The translations under genes were made by a program, and so were the position numbers. 64,000 bases of DNA from Candidatus Sericytochromatia bacterium S15B-MN24 CBMW_12 (GTDB lineage Bacteria; Cyanobacteriota; Sericytochromatia; S15B-MN24; UBA4093). This document shows, one piece after another, positions 35,271-44,148 of this stretch; the stretch's first letter is position 1; every line of letters starts with the position of its first letter. The stretch is taken from NCBI GenBank assembly GCA_002083825.1, contig DAZV01000026.1, positions 248,001 through 312,000 on the forward strand, read 5' to 3'. A model generated the notes under the pieces. It worked only from the letters and a program-made list of their open reading frames with translations, searched no databases and was not told where the DNA came from.

Positions 35271-35913
35271 GGGTGAGGGCCCCGCGTCCGGGCATGTTCT
35301 CGACGCCCGTGATGAGCAGGCGGCTGGCATTTTCCATGCGGGCCACCTGGATCTTGATCAAGCGAAGAAACAGGTTGTAGGCGATCACGGCGGGGATGGC
35401 GACCATGAGGCCGACCGCCGTCGCGATCAGGGCTTCGGAGATGCCGGCCATGACGAGCTTCGGTCCGGCCGTTCCCCCGATGCCGAGGTCGTTGAAGGCC
35501 TTGATGATGCCGAGCACGGTGCCGAAGAGTCCGATGAACGGTGCGTTGTTGCCGAGCGTTCCCAGAATGACGAGGTTGCGTTCGGCGGCGATCCGCTCCG
35601 TGAGGACCTGGTTTTCCATGGCGCGTTCCCGGACCGGGATCCCCGCGGTCTCTTGGGCAAGCCCGGCCAAGAAGGTACGGGCCACGGGGGTCTTGGCCTC
35701 GTCGGCATAGGCGACGGCATGATCCCAGTGTCCGTTGGATAGTGAGGCCAGGACCTGATCCTGGAGGCGCTGGTCGTGGCCGCGTTGCCGCCAGAAATAG
35801 ACGCAGCGTTCGAAGATCACGGCGAGGGATAGCACCGAGCAAGCGATCAGGAAGTAGAGTACCCAGGTTCCTCCGCTAAGCGCCAGAGTTTTGAGCAGTC
35901 CCAGGTTTTCCAT
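35260..35913 (-). CDS. exbB: MotA/TolQ/ExbB proton channel protein
   Basis: A 217-residue inner-membrane protein with the first TM at residues about 15-35 and two further helices containing LGNNAPFIGLFGTVLGIIKAF and LIATAVGLMVAIPAVIAYN, the conserved channel-lining segments of the family. The start ATG 35913 has AAAGGAAAA in front; upstream codons in frame are non-coding in character. It is the first gene of the TonB operon. Confidence 0.93.
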   Translation of the reverse strand: MENLGLLKTLALSGGTWVLYFLIACSVLSLAVIFERCVYFWRQRGHDQRLQDQVLASLSNGHWDHAVAYADEAKTPVARTFLAGLAQETAGIPVRERAMENQVLTERIAAERNLVILGTLGNNAPFIGLFGTVLGIIKAFNDLGIGGTAGPKLVMAGISEALIATAVGLMVAIPAVIAYNLFLRLIKIQVARMENASRLLITGVENMPGRGALTHGR

Positions 35914-36456
35914 GGTTGGTTTTCCTTTCAATTGGGGCGGATGATTGATCGGATTATGGGGGTTAGGCGATAACGGCAACGATCACGTAACCCCCGGCAA
36001 AAGTCGGAGTTCCAAGCAATCCGCCAGCCGGATCGCTTCTTTCCGACGTCGCCGCCGGGTTTTCGACCCCGACGCGCGGGGCTCGCATACGGGGGCGAAT
36101 CGCGAGCGGACATGAAATCGCCGGGATCGGAAAAGGATTGATCCTCAGTGGAGGCTGGTTCTTGCTCAAACCTAACTCCTGACAGGATAACAGCCCTTTG
36201 CATCCTCTCACGATCCCACGCTTGAACGCCTTGGTCAAGTTCCTGGAAGCCGATTTCGAGGCTGTCACCACCTTCTTTCACCGGGGGCCTGCGGCTGCAT
36301 CCAGGCTAACCAATGATTGTTTCGGTATTTTTTCAGCAACCTATTGGCTCGCTTGCCAGAAAAATCCAGAGCTTAATCCGTCCTTTTTCTGATTTTTACC
36401 GGAAATGGGATCGATCCGGCGATAATTCCGAGGACGGGATTCTGAAGGGAGTAGGC
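35914..36456. other. Long divergent region between exbB operon and the OM-like protein gene
   Basis: About 540 nt with no supported gene. Short minus-strand frames (for example 35928-36281) are Arg-rich and lack start signals. It must hold promoters for both directions. GCCCCGCGCG-type hairpins occur near 36080. I checked for a cobalamin riboswitch because GTCAGGAG is present on the minus strand, but the rest of the consensus is absent. It contains one copy of a 51-bp dispersed repeat (36284-36334). Confidence 0.4.
36284..36334. repeat. Dispersed 51-bp repeat, copy A
   Basis: It is 44/51 identical to 46550-46600. The shared core includes ATCCAGGCTAACC and ATGATTGTTTCGG followed by a T-run. 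Copy A lies upstream of the leftward exbB operon, copy B upstream of the leftward MerR-RND operon. Confidence 0.75.
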
Positions 36457-37293
36457 ATGATGGATGGTGTGACGCTCAATCCGAAAACATCCGAGGCGAA
36501 GATCGCTTTCCCGAGAGTCGCGGATACGCCTACCGCCATGCGCCACGCCGATCTCGGGAGCGACGTCTTTGTTCGCTCGTCGGGCCCCGAGGCGGAGGCC
36601 CAGAAGATCGCAGCCTTGATCTCGGAAGTGGCGCTGGAACTCAAGGGGATTCAGCTGGCGGATTCGCCTGACGGCGTGACGCTTCCCTTGTCGGCAGGTC
36701 AGTTGAGTTTGGCGTTGCCCGCCCAGGCTTCCGGCACGGCCGTGCCGGTGAGCCGGGTCGATCTTCGCCTCAACAGCGGACGATATGCGGTCGACTTTAC
36801 GGTCTCGCAGGACGGCACCTTGAAGATCCGCAGTTTTTACAGGGACGGCCAATCGGCTTCGGTGCTGCTTCGCGAGGCCCTCAAGGACAAAATCAGCGAG
36901 GATCCGATCCTCTGGGGGAGCCTCACCCTGCTGGCGGCGACCGGTGCCGTCGCCGCGGCGCACCACTACGTGAGCCGCACGGGTGACCCTCTCAAGTTCG
37001 ACGTCCTGGATACCACCGTGATGGAGCATGGACCGTGGTCGCTTCGCGCCAAGGTCGGTGCGGAGCTCACGGGGGATGATCGCTTCATGCGGGCCGCCGG
37101 AGCGGGAAGCTCGGTGGTTTACCAGGACGGGCGGCTCAGGACCGAGGTCGGTGCGCGCTACAGCCGGGACCAGCAGTGGGAAGCCGAGGCCTCCGCGTCC
37201 TATGCCATCTCCAAGAACGTCGAAGCGAGGGCGAATGCCCGTTACCGCAACGATGACTACCAGGTGGGCATTTCGATCGAATCCAAGTTCTAG
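36457..37293 (+). CDS. Hypothetical protein with C-terminal beta-barrel-like strands
   Basis: A 278-residue protein. ATG 36457 has GGGA six nt upstream. Residues 1-140 are soluble-looking; a hydrophobic helix follows at about 150-170 (PILWGSLTLLAATGAVAAAHHYV). The last 90 residues alternate polar and apolar residues as amphipathic strands (WSLRAKVGAELTG, RLRTEVGARYSRD, WEAEASASYAIS, VEARANARYRNDD) and finish with Phe, as in outer-membrane barrels. There is no N-terminal signal peptide, which is odd for such a protein. I do not recognise the family. The divergent TonB operon is its neighbour. Confidence 0.65.
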   Translation: MMDGVTLNPKTSEAKIAFPRVADTPTAMRHADLGSDVFVRSSGPEAEAQKIAALISEVALELKGIQLADSPDGVTLPLSAGQLSLALPAQASGTAVPVSRVDLRLNSGRYAVDFTVSQDGTLKIRSFYRDGQSASVLLREALKDKISEDPILWGSLTLLAATGAVAAAHHYVSRTGDPLKFDVLDTTVMEHGPWSLRAKVGAELTGDDRFMRAAGAGSSVVYQDGRLRTEVGARYSRDQQWEAEASASYAISKNVEARANARYRNDDYQVGISIESKF

Positions 37294-37370
37294 CCCTCAA
37301 GTCAGGGCTCCGCGGCCTCTTGCCTTCTCGAGAAGGGCCTGCGAGCATGGAGGCTGAAAGGAATCCTGCC

Positions 37371-37850
37371 ATGCCGAAAGACGTCCAATCTCCCCTGCGG
37401 GTGCGTTACGCCGAGACCGATGCCCAGCGCGTCGTCTATCACTCCAACTACCTGGTCTACTTCGAGGTGGGGCGTGGGGACTTCCTGCGCGCAGCGGGCG
37501 TGGACTACAACGCCATGGAGGCTTCCGGAGCCTTCGTGGTGGTGGTCGAGGCCAACGTGCGCTACCACGCGCCCGCCCGCTACGACGACGAACTCGTGGT
37601 TCATACTCGGCTGGACGAGGTCCGCACGCGAAGCATGCGCTTCGCGTACCGGGTGACGCGGGGCACGGGGGATTCGGAGACGACCATCGCCTCGGGCTGG
37701 ACCGCTCACGTGGTGGTCAACCGGGAGGGGCGGCCCGTTCCGCTTCCGCAGTCGTTGCGGAGCGCGATCGCCGACGCGGGCCTCGCCCCGCCGGATTCCG
37801 ATGCGGAGCCCGACTTCAAAGGGGATGCCGTCATCTCCCCCCAGGCCTAG
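37371..37850 (+). CDS. Acyl-CoA thioesterase, YbgC/FadM hot-dog family
   Basis: A 159-residue 4-hydroxybenzoyl-CoA-thioesterase-like protein. VRYAETDAQRVVYHSNYLVYFE contains the catalytic Asp of the TD motif and the HxNY segment; NVRYHAPARYDDELVVHTRL continues the hot-dog fold. ATG 37371 is chosen because AAAGGA lies eight nt ahead; an in-frame ATG 24 nt earlier lacks a site. YbgC enzymes often act with Tol-Pal or in lipid turnover, but no tol genes are near. Its stop overlaps the convergent pseudouridine synthase by 4 nt. Confidence 0.9.
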   Translation: MPKDVQSPLRVRYAETDAQRVVYHSNYLVYFEVGRGDFLRAAGVDYNAMEASGAFVVVVEANVRYHAPARYDDELVVHTRLDEVRTRSMRFAYRVTRGTGDSETTIASGWTAHVVVNREGRPVPLPQSLRSAIADAGLAPPDSDAEPDFKGDAVISPQA

Positions 37851-38437
37851 CGCTTCCGGCGCGGGCTGCCGGACAGCTGGGACAGGGCCCGGACCTCAGC
37901 GGCGGTCAGGTTCCGCCACTGCCCCGGCTGCAGGTCGCCTAGTGAGACCGGCCCCAAGGCGATGCGGTAGATCCGGAGGGTGGGGTGGCCCACCGCCGCG
38001 GTCATGCGCCGAATCTGGCGGTTCCGGCCCTCTCGCAGCTTCACCTCGAGCCAGGCGGTCGGCACGTTCTTGCGAAACCTCACCGGAACCGGTCGTTCGG
38101 GCAGGTCCGGCTCGGCATCGAGCCGTCGGATCTCGGCAGGAAGGGTCCTCACTCCCTGGATTTCCACTCCCGAGCGCAGGCGCTCCAGGGCTTCCTCGGC
38201 GGGAACGCGCTCGACTTGCACCAGGTAGGTCTTGGGATGCTCGTACCGCGGATCGGTCAGGCGGTGGGATAGCGGCCCGTCGTCGGTCAGGAGCAGAAGG
38301 CCCTCGGAGTCCTGATCGAGTCGTCCGACCGGATACACTCCCGGTATCGGCACGTAGCCCTTCAGGGTTTGGGTGGGATCGTCCCCCGAAAACTGAGACT
38401 GGACGCCGTAGGGCTTGGATATCATCACGTAGCGCAT
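37847..38437 (-). CDS. Short RsuA/RluE-type pseudouridine synthase
   Basis: A 196-residue synthase of the RsuA/RluB/E/F family that lacks the N-terminal S4 domain, as in RluE. It has VGRLDQDSEGLLLLTDDG with the catalytic Asp, HPKTYLVQV, and the C-terminal REGRNRQIRRMTAAVGHPT. It isomerises a uridine in 23S (or 16S) rRNA; RluE modifies U2457 in E. coli, which is the closest model. It ends convergently with the thioesterase gene. Confidence 0.88.
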   Translation of the reverse strand: MRYVMISKPYGVQSQFSGDDPTQTLKGYVPIPGVYPVGRLDQDSEGLLLLTDDGPLSHRLTDPRYEHPKTYLVQVERVPAEEALERLRSGVEIQGVRTLPAEIRRLDAEPDLPERPVPVRFRKNVPTAWLEVKLREGRNRQIRRMTAAVGHPTLRIYRIALGPVSLGDLQPGQWRNLTAAEVRALSQLSGSPRRKR

Positions 38438-38509
38438 CGTGTCTTCATGCTAGAGCATTTTGCCGGCGCGATCCAGCGCGAATTCATCGCGAGAGGCTGC
38501 GTTCGTCCT

Positions 38510-38557
38510 GAAAGAAGAAATCCCCCCCGGGACGGCGCCGCCGTCTCGGGGGGGATT
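38510..38557 (-). terminator. Strong terminator of the RND efflux operon
   Basis: A 17-bp stem (one G-U pair, 5-nt loop; arms 38519-38535 and 38541-38557) begins 16 nt past the RND stop. On the minus strand it is followed by CTTCTTTC. Confidence 0.75.
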
Positions 38558-38572
38558 CGACTAGGTCCGGGC

Positions 38573-41500
38573 TTAGCCCACTTCGACGGTTTCTACCACC
38601 GCGGTGCGGGTCTTGGGCCCCGCGCTGTGGAGGAACTTCTTGCGGAACCAGGTTCCGAAGTCATCCATGATCGAGAAGCCGACCGGAACCACGACGAGCG
38701 TCAGCAGGGTCGAGGTGATGAGTCCGCCGATCACGACGATCGCCATGGGGTAGCGGAACTCCGAACCCGCACCCAGCTTGGCAGCCATGGGAGCCATGCC
38801 CATGACCATGGCGGCCGTGGTCATGAGGATGGGCCGCAGCCGGACCGGGCCCGCCTCCAGCAGGGCCTCGATGGTGCCGTAGCCCTTGTCCTTGAGGGTC
38901 AGGGTGTAGTCCACCACCAGGATGGCGTTCTTGGTGACGATGCCCATCAGCATGATCACGCCGATCATCGCCATCATGCCGAGTTCCGTCTGAGTCATCA
39001 TCAACGCGAGGAAGGCTCCCACGATCGACAAGGGAAGGCTGAACATGATCGTGAAGGGGTGGATGAAGCTCTCGAACTGCACCGCCAGGATGATGTAGAC
39101 GAAGACGATGGCGAGTCCCAGGGCTCCGAGGAGTCCCGTGAAGCTTTCCTGCATCTGCTCGGCGTCACCGCCTTGGACGACTTCGATCGCGTCGGGCAGC
39201 TTCAACTCCCGCTGGAGTTCCGCAGCGACCTTGGAGGCCTCGCCGGTCGAGACTCCCGGCATCAAGTTGGCGAGGATGTTGACCACGCGGGTGCGATCCT
39301 CGCGACGAATCGACGAGACTCCGGAACCCACCTGTTCGCTGACGACGGCCGAGACCGGGACCAGACCGTGCGATCCCGGCACGGTGAGCGCCTTGATCGC
39401 CGAGAGGGTCTCGCGAGCCTCGGGGGTGACTTGCATGCGGATGTCGAGCTCGTCGTTGCCCTGGATCATGGTTCCCACGAGATCCCCCGTGGTGGCGAGC
39501 CGCAGGGTATGGGCCAGGCTCGCGACCGAAACTCCCTCGGCCGCCGCGCGGGCGCGGTCGACTTGGAGCTGGATCTCCGGACGGGTCAACGAAAGGGAGG
39601 TATCCACGTCGGTGAAGAGATCCGAGCGGCTGCGAAGCATGTCGGCCATTTTCTCGCCGTAATTCCGCAGTTCGTCGAGATCCTCGCCCTTCATGGCGAT
39701 GTTGATCGGAGTGTTCATTTCGCTGCCGCCGCCCACCATGCCGACGATCTGGATCTTGGTCCGGGCTCCCGGGATGGCGGCGACCTCGCGCCGGATCTTC
39801 TCGGCGAGCTCCTTGTCCGAGATCTGACGTTCATGCTTCTCCACGAGCTGGACGCCCAGGGTGGCGAAGTCGATCGCGTCGCGTCCCCCGATGGTGGTGA
39901 AGACGTGCTCGACCTCGGGATGCGCCATGACCATGGCGACGACCCGCTTGGACATCTCGCCCGTGTCCGTCAGGACCGAGCCCTTGGGGAGCTGAACATG
40001 GAGGTTGAATTCGGCGCGGTCGGCGTTGGTCATGAAGCTCTTCGGGATGAAGGGCACCAGGGCGATGCCGAAGACGAAGGAGGCCACGGCGAGCGCCATC
40101 ACCTTCCAGCGATGCTTCAAGGACCATTCGAGGATCTTCCGGTAGGGCTTGGCCAGCGGGAAGGAGGTCTCGGCGTCCGCGCTCATGCCGCCCTTGCCGT
40201 GGGCAACCTTGAGGAAGCGCGCGGAGATCATCGGGGTGATGGTCCGAGCGACCAGGAGCGAGAAGAGCACCGCGAACGCGACGGTGAGGCCGAATTCCCG
40301 GAAGAACTGGCCGATCATGCCCGTCATGAAGGCGACGGGAACGAAGACCGCCACGATGGTCAGGGTGCTGGCCGTCACGGCCAGCTGGATCTCGCCGGTG
40401 GCGTTGATGGCGGCTTGCAGCGGCTTTTCTCCGCGCTCCATGTGCCGGTAGATGTTCTCGAGGTCGACGACCGCGTCGTCCACCACGATGCCGACCACCA
40501 GGGTGAGTGCCAAGGTGGTGAGCATGTTGAACGAGAAGCCCATCAGGTCCATCGCCCAGAACGTCGCGATTAGCGAGATGGGGATGGCCATGCCGCCGAT
40601 GAGGGTGGCGCGCCAGTTACGCAGGAAGAGGAAGAGGATCAAGACGGCCAGGCCGCCCCCGATGAAGAGGTGCTCCCAGACCGACATGTTGGAGTCGCGA
40701 ATGTACTCCGAGGAGTCCTGGACGGTGGTTATCGTCGCGCCGGGAGGTAGGGTCTGCTTCAGCTTGGCGAATTGCGCCTGGACGTTGTCGGCCACCTTGA
40801 CGGTGTTGGCGCCCGATTGCTTGAAGAGCGTGAACATGATCGCGGGCTCGTTGTTGACGAAGCTCAAGGAGCGCGGCTCCTCGATGCTCTGCCAGACGCG
40901 CCCGAGATCGCCGATTCGAACCCTGGCTCCCGAAGGGGTGGAAACCTGGAAGCGGGAGATATCCTCGACCGATTGGAACTTGCCCATCGCGCGCAGCGAG
41001 AGCTCCTGTCCATGTTCGGTGATGCGCCCGCCGGGAAGGTTCATGCCGTCCGATTTGAGCGTCTGGTAGAGGCCCGCGACGGAAAGCCCGTAGGTCTTGA
41101 GACGGGTGGGATCCAGGTCGACGTGGATCTCCTTGACGTGGCCTCCCAGCAGATCCACCGAGCCCACGCCGTCGATGCGCTCGAGCTTGGGCTTGAGCAC
41201 GTCGTCGACGTAGTCGGTGAGCTGCTGGGTCGACTGCGGCCCGTTGATGGCGTAGCTCGCGATGGGCTTGCTGGTGGGGTCGAAGAGCAGGATGGTCGGC
41301 TCCATGATGTCCTTTGGCAGGGTGGCCCGGATCATGGAAATCTTCTCGCGAACATCCTGCGAGGCGACCTTGTTGTCGACTTCCAGCTTGAACTGGGCGA
41401 CGACGGTCGACAAGCTCTCGCTCGAGTAGGACTGGATCGTGTCGAGCCCGTTGATGGCGGAGATGGCCTCTTCGACAGGCTTGCTGATCAGCTCCTCGAC

Positions 41501-41674
41501 CTCGGCGGGGGCGGCTCCCGGATAGGCCGTAGTGACCACGACCACCGGGAACTCCACGTCGGGGAAGAGGTTCATGTTGAGCCGGCTCAGCCCCATCCCG
41601 CCGAGGATGATGAGGATGGCCATCAGCATGGTGGTGGTGACGGGGCGGCGAATGAAGATCTCGGAGAAGTTCAT
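38573..41674 (-). CDS. RND multidrug efflux transporter, AcrB/HAE1 family
   Basis: A 1033-residue inner-membrane proton antiporter of the hydrophobe/amphiphile efflux family. The N-terminus (IFIRRPVTTTMLMAILIILGG) and TM4 with the paired proton-relay Asp in VVGIVVDDAVVDLENIYRHM are diagnostic; LFLRNWRATLIGGMAIPISL and TKNAILVVDYTL mark the two halves. It forms a pump with the adaptor at 41678 and the TolC protein at 42748. Length and order are those of a complete, functional gene. It is the last gene of a six-gene operon and is followed by a strong terminator. Substrates cannot be told. Confidence 0.95.
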   Translation of the reverse strand: MNFSEIFIRRPVTTTMLMAILIILGGMGLSRLNMNLFPDVEFPVVVVTTAYPGAAPAEVEELISKPVEEAISAINGLDTIQSYSSESLSTVVAQFKLEVDNKVASQDVREKISMIRATLPKDIMEPTILLFDPTSKPIASYAINGPQSTQQLTDYVDDVLKPKLERIDGVGSVDLLGGHVKEIHVDLDPTRLKTYGLSVAGLYQTLKSDGMNLPGGRITEHGQELSLRAMGKFQSVEDISRFQVSTPSGARVRIGDLGRVWQSIEEPRSLSFVNNEPAIMFTLFKQSGANTVKVADNVQAQFAKLKQTLPPGATITTVQDSSEYIRDSNMSVWEHLFIGGGLAVLILFLFLRNWRATLIGGMAIPISLIATFWAMDLMGFSFNMLTTLALTLVVGIVVDDAVVDLENIYRHMERGEKPLQAAINATGEIQLAVTASTLTIVAVFVPVAFMTGMIGQFFREFGLTVAFAVLFSLLVARTITPMISARFLKVAHGKGGMSADAETSFPLAKPYRKILEWSLKHRWKVMALAVASFVFGIALVPFIPKSFMTNADRAEFNLHVQLPKGSVLTDTGEMSKRVVAMVMAHPEVEHVFTTIGGRDAIDFATLGVQLVEKHERQISDKELAEKIRREVAAIPGARTKIQIVGMVGGGSEMNTPINIAMKGEDLDELRNYGEKMADMLRSRSDLFTDVDTSLSLTRPEIQLQVDRARAAAEGVSVASLAHTLRLATTGDLVGTMIQGNDELDIRMQVTPEARETLSAIKALTVPGSHGLVPVSAVVSEQVGSGVSSIRREDRTRVVNILANLMPGVSTGEASKVAAELQRELKLPDAIEVVQGGDAEQMQESFTGLLGALGLAIVFVYIILAVQFESFIHPFTIMFSLPLSIVGAFLALMMTQTELGMMAMIGVIMLMGIVTKNAILVVDYTLTLKDKGYGTIEALLEAGPVRLRPILMTTAAMVMGMAPMAAKLGAGSEFRYPMAIVVIGGLITSTLLTLVVVPVGFSIMDDFGTWFRKKFLHSAGPKTRTAVVETVEVG

Positions 41675-41677
41675 GGG

Positions 41678-42751
41678 CTATCTCCGCACGATCGAGGAGC
41701 CGTCCTTCAGGAAGGCGCCCCCTTCGACCACGACCGGCATGCCGGTCGAAAGGCCCGAAAGGACTTCGACCCGGGAACCCTCGCGGATACCGGTCTTGAC
41801 GGTGATCCGCTTGGCCTTGCCACCCTCGTCCAGATAGACGAAGGCCTCTTCGCCTTCGGTCATCACGGCTGCCGTCGGAACGACCATGCTCTGGCGTTTC
41901 CGGGTCTCGATGGTCCCCCGGACGAACATGCCGATCTTCAGCGTGCTGCCTCGTCCCAGGTCGATCTTGGCCTTGATCTGGCGGGTCTGGGGGTCGACCG
42001 AAGGACTGACCTCGCGGATCTTGCCGATGAAGACCTCGCCGGGGAAGGCGGCGGACTCGACCCGGACCGGAGCTCCGAGCTTCAGGTGCGACATCTCCTG
42101 CTCGGGGACGTTGACCTGAAGCTCGAGCGGACCCGCTTCGGCGATCGTGAACAGCGGGTTGCTCGGCATGGCCATGACGCCGACTTCGGCCGTCCGGTCG
42201 ATCACGACGCCCGAGATGGGCGAGGTGACGGTGGCGTTCTCGCGCTGCGTCTCGAGCAGCCGGATGGACGCCTTGATCTGCTTGGCTTGAGCCTCTGCGA
42301 CTTTGAGTTGCGTGAGGGCGGTCTCGTACTGCTGCTGGCTCACCGCGCCCTGATCCACCAGGGTCCGCATGCGATCCAGGTTGCTCCTGGCGTTCTCGAG
42401 GTTCGCCTGGGCGGTCTGCAGCGAGGCCTTCTGCTGCTGCATCTGCCACTCCATCTCGGGGCTCTCGATCATGGCGAGCGTCTGGCCGGACGTCACGGAA
42501 GACCCCTCTTCGACCTTCACCGAGAGGATCCGCCCCGCGAGCTTGGGGAGAATCTTCACCTCGGAACGGGCGGCGATATTGCCTTCGACCACCAGCGGAA
42601 TCGAGACATCGCCCTCCTCGGCAGTGGCGACGGAGACCGAAATGGCCTGGCCTTGGGCCTTTTCGGCGTCCGATTGTTTAGGCTCGCCCTTCTGGCAACC
42701 GACGACGCCGGTCACCAGCAACGGGACGAGACCCCAAGCGATACGCTTCAC
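41678..42751 (-). CDS. RND periplasmic adaptor (membrane fusion) lipoprotein
   Basis: A 357-residue AcrA-type adaptor. It carries a lipoprotein signal (LLVTGVVGCQKG, Cys about residue 19), a lipoyl-type half motif (IAARSEVKILPKLAGRILSV, then EGSSVTSGQTLAMIESPE), a coiled-coil hairpin (QQKASLQTAQANLENARSNL, QYETALTQLKVAEAQAKQIK) and a returning beta-barrel (VTSPISGVVIDRTAEVG). It overlaps the tolC-like gene by 4 nt and ends 3 nt before the pump start. Confidence 0.94.
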   Translation of the reverse strand: MKRIAWGLVPLLVTGVVGCQKGEPKQSDAEKAQGQAISVSVATAEEGDVSIPLVVEGNIAARSEVKILPKLAGRILSVKVEEGSSVTSGQTLAMIESPEMEWQMQQQKASLQTAQANLENARSNLDRMRTLVDQGAVSQQQYETALTQLKVAEAQAKQIKASIRLLETQRENATVTSPISGVVIDRTAEVGVMAMPSNPLFTIAEAGPLELQVNVPEQEMSHLKLGAPVRVESAAFPGEVFIGKIREVSPSVDPQTRQIKAKIDLGRGSTLKIGMFVRGTIETRKRQSMVVPTAAVMTEGEEAFVYLDEGGKAKRITVKTGIREGSRVEVLSGLSTGMPVVVEGGAFLKDGSSIVRR

Positions 42752-44148
42752 GACGCGCTTCCTTTCTTGGCTAACACGGTTTGGAGTTCCAGACCGAGGG
42801 CCTGAGTCACCCGCAATTCCGCGGCTTGGACATCATACTTTGCTTGTACGAGATTGCTTTGCGCCTGGGCGAGCGAGGTCTGGGCATCGATCACCTCGAG
42901 CCCGGTGCCCACTCCGGCCTGAAACCGGACCTGGGCGAGACGGTAGCCTTCGGCGGCCGAGGCTACCCCCAATTGGGCGATCGCCACCCGATCGACGGCC
43001 TCGGATCGCGCGGACATCGCGTTCTGGATGTCCAGCGCCACCTGCCGGCGAATCGCTTCCAGTTGCTGAAGATCCTTGGCGACTTCCACCTTGGCCTGAT
43101 TGATCTTGGCCTCGGTCTGGTTGCCGTTTAGCAAGGTCCAGCTGATCGAAGTCCCCAGCAGGTAGTAATTGGATCCGCCGGGCTGGTACGAGTACTGCCC
43201 GAGCCCCGCCACCGTGGGCAGGTAGGCTCTCCCTTGCAAGGTCACGCTGGTCTCGTCCATCGCCTGCTTCAGGCTGATTTGCTGGACCTCCAGGCGGTTC
43301 GCGATCGCCGTGTCATACGTGTCGGCACTCACCCGAACCGTCGGCAACGCCAAGCTCTGCTCCAGCGAAACGCCCATGACCGAGACGCCGAGCGATGTCC
43401 CCAGCGAGAGGCGGGCCATCTCGACTCCGGCCTGCGCCCGGGAGTATTGTCCCTGGATGTTCGCCAGCTGGGTCTGCGCTTGCAGCACCTCGAAGCGGGT
43501 CCCGACCCCGCTCCGTTCCCGGATCGTGGCCTGTTCGACGTGGGCCTGAGCCTGTTCGAGGGCCACTCGGGAGACATCGAGCAAGCTCTGTGCCCGCAGG
43601 ACGCCCACGTAGGCGTTGGCGGCCTCGAACTGGGCCCGCCGGCGCACGTTGACGATCTCCACCCGCGCCAGGTCCCGGCTGATGTCGGCCATCTTAAGGC
43701 CGTCGCGGGTCCGGAAGGCATCGAACAAGACCTGGTTGGCACTCAGCTGAACCTGGGCCATCGTGCTTCCGCCGCCGCCGAGGCCTCCCAGACCCCCGAG
43801 GCCTCCCAAGGAACCCAGGCCGCCGCCGAGGCCTCCCAGGCCTCCCAGGCCTCCCATGCTCAGCGAGCCGGCGCCGGATCCGCTTCCGAGCATCTGGATC
43901 GAGTAGGCGCTGGTGCTGAGACTGACCTGAGGAAAGGCGCCGCCCACGAGTTCCTCGACCCGGGCCTCAGCCCCTTCGAGGCCGGCCTCGGCCGAGCGGA
44001 CGCTGGGGGCGTTGCGCTCGGCGATCCGGATGGCTTCGACGAGGGTGAGGCGATCGTTCGCCGCCGCGGGCCCAGTGGGGCCGAGCACGAGGATCATCGG
44101 GCTCAAGCTGAGGGCCGTGAGGCCCGCGATGAGGCTGCGTAGGTTCAT
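42748..44148 (-). CDS. TolC-family outer-membrane efflux protein with Gly-rich insertion
   Basis: A 466-residue protein with a signal peptide and two OEP repeats (LTLVEAIRIAERNAPSVRSA; later YDTAIANRLEVQQISLKQAM), with long helices rich in Ala and Gln. Unusually, residues about 96-128 form a Gly/Leu low-complexity insertion built from GGLGGL units, where the first outer-membrane strand or loop should be. ATG 44148 is preceded by GGAGGAG and overlaps the upstream stop (ATGA). It should be the exit duct of the RND pump. Confidence 0.92.
   Translation of the reverse strand: MNLRSLIAGLTALSLSPMILVLGPTGPAAANDRLTLVEAIRIAERNAPSVRSAEAGLEGAEARVEELVGGAFPQVSLSTSAYSIQMLGSGSGAGSLSMGGLGGLGGLGGGLGSLGGLGGLGGLGGGGSTMAQVQLSANQVLFDAFRTRDGLKMADISRDLARVEIVNVRRRAQFEAANAYVGVLRAQSLLDVSRVALEQAQAHVEQATIRERSGVGTRFEVLQAQTQLANIQGQYSRAQAGVEMARLSLGTSLGVSVMGVSLEQSLALPTVRVSADTYDTAIANRLEVQQISLKQAMDETSVTLQGRAYLPTVAGLGQYSYQPGGSNYYLLGTSISWTLLNGNQTEAKINQAKVEVAKDLQQLEAIRRQVALDIQNAMSARSEAVDRVAIAQLGVASAAEGYRLAQVRFQAGVGTGLEVIDAQTSLAQAQSNLVQAKYDVQAAELRVTQALGLELQTVLAKKGSAS

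Noticed and set aside
35914-36330. Possible cobalamin riboswitch upstream of exbB (GTCAGGAG on the minus strand)
   Set aside because: The remaining consensus elements (GGTG..AATCC, CTGTCCC) are not present in order.
38369-40573. 734-aa open frame opposite the RND pump gene
   Set aside because: It mirrors the RND codons on the other strand; its composition (His/Asp/Gly/Val rich, no motifs) is what GC-rich third positions produce antisense.
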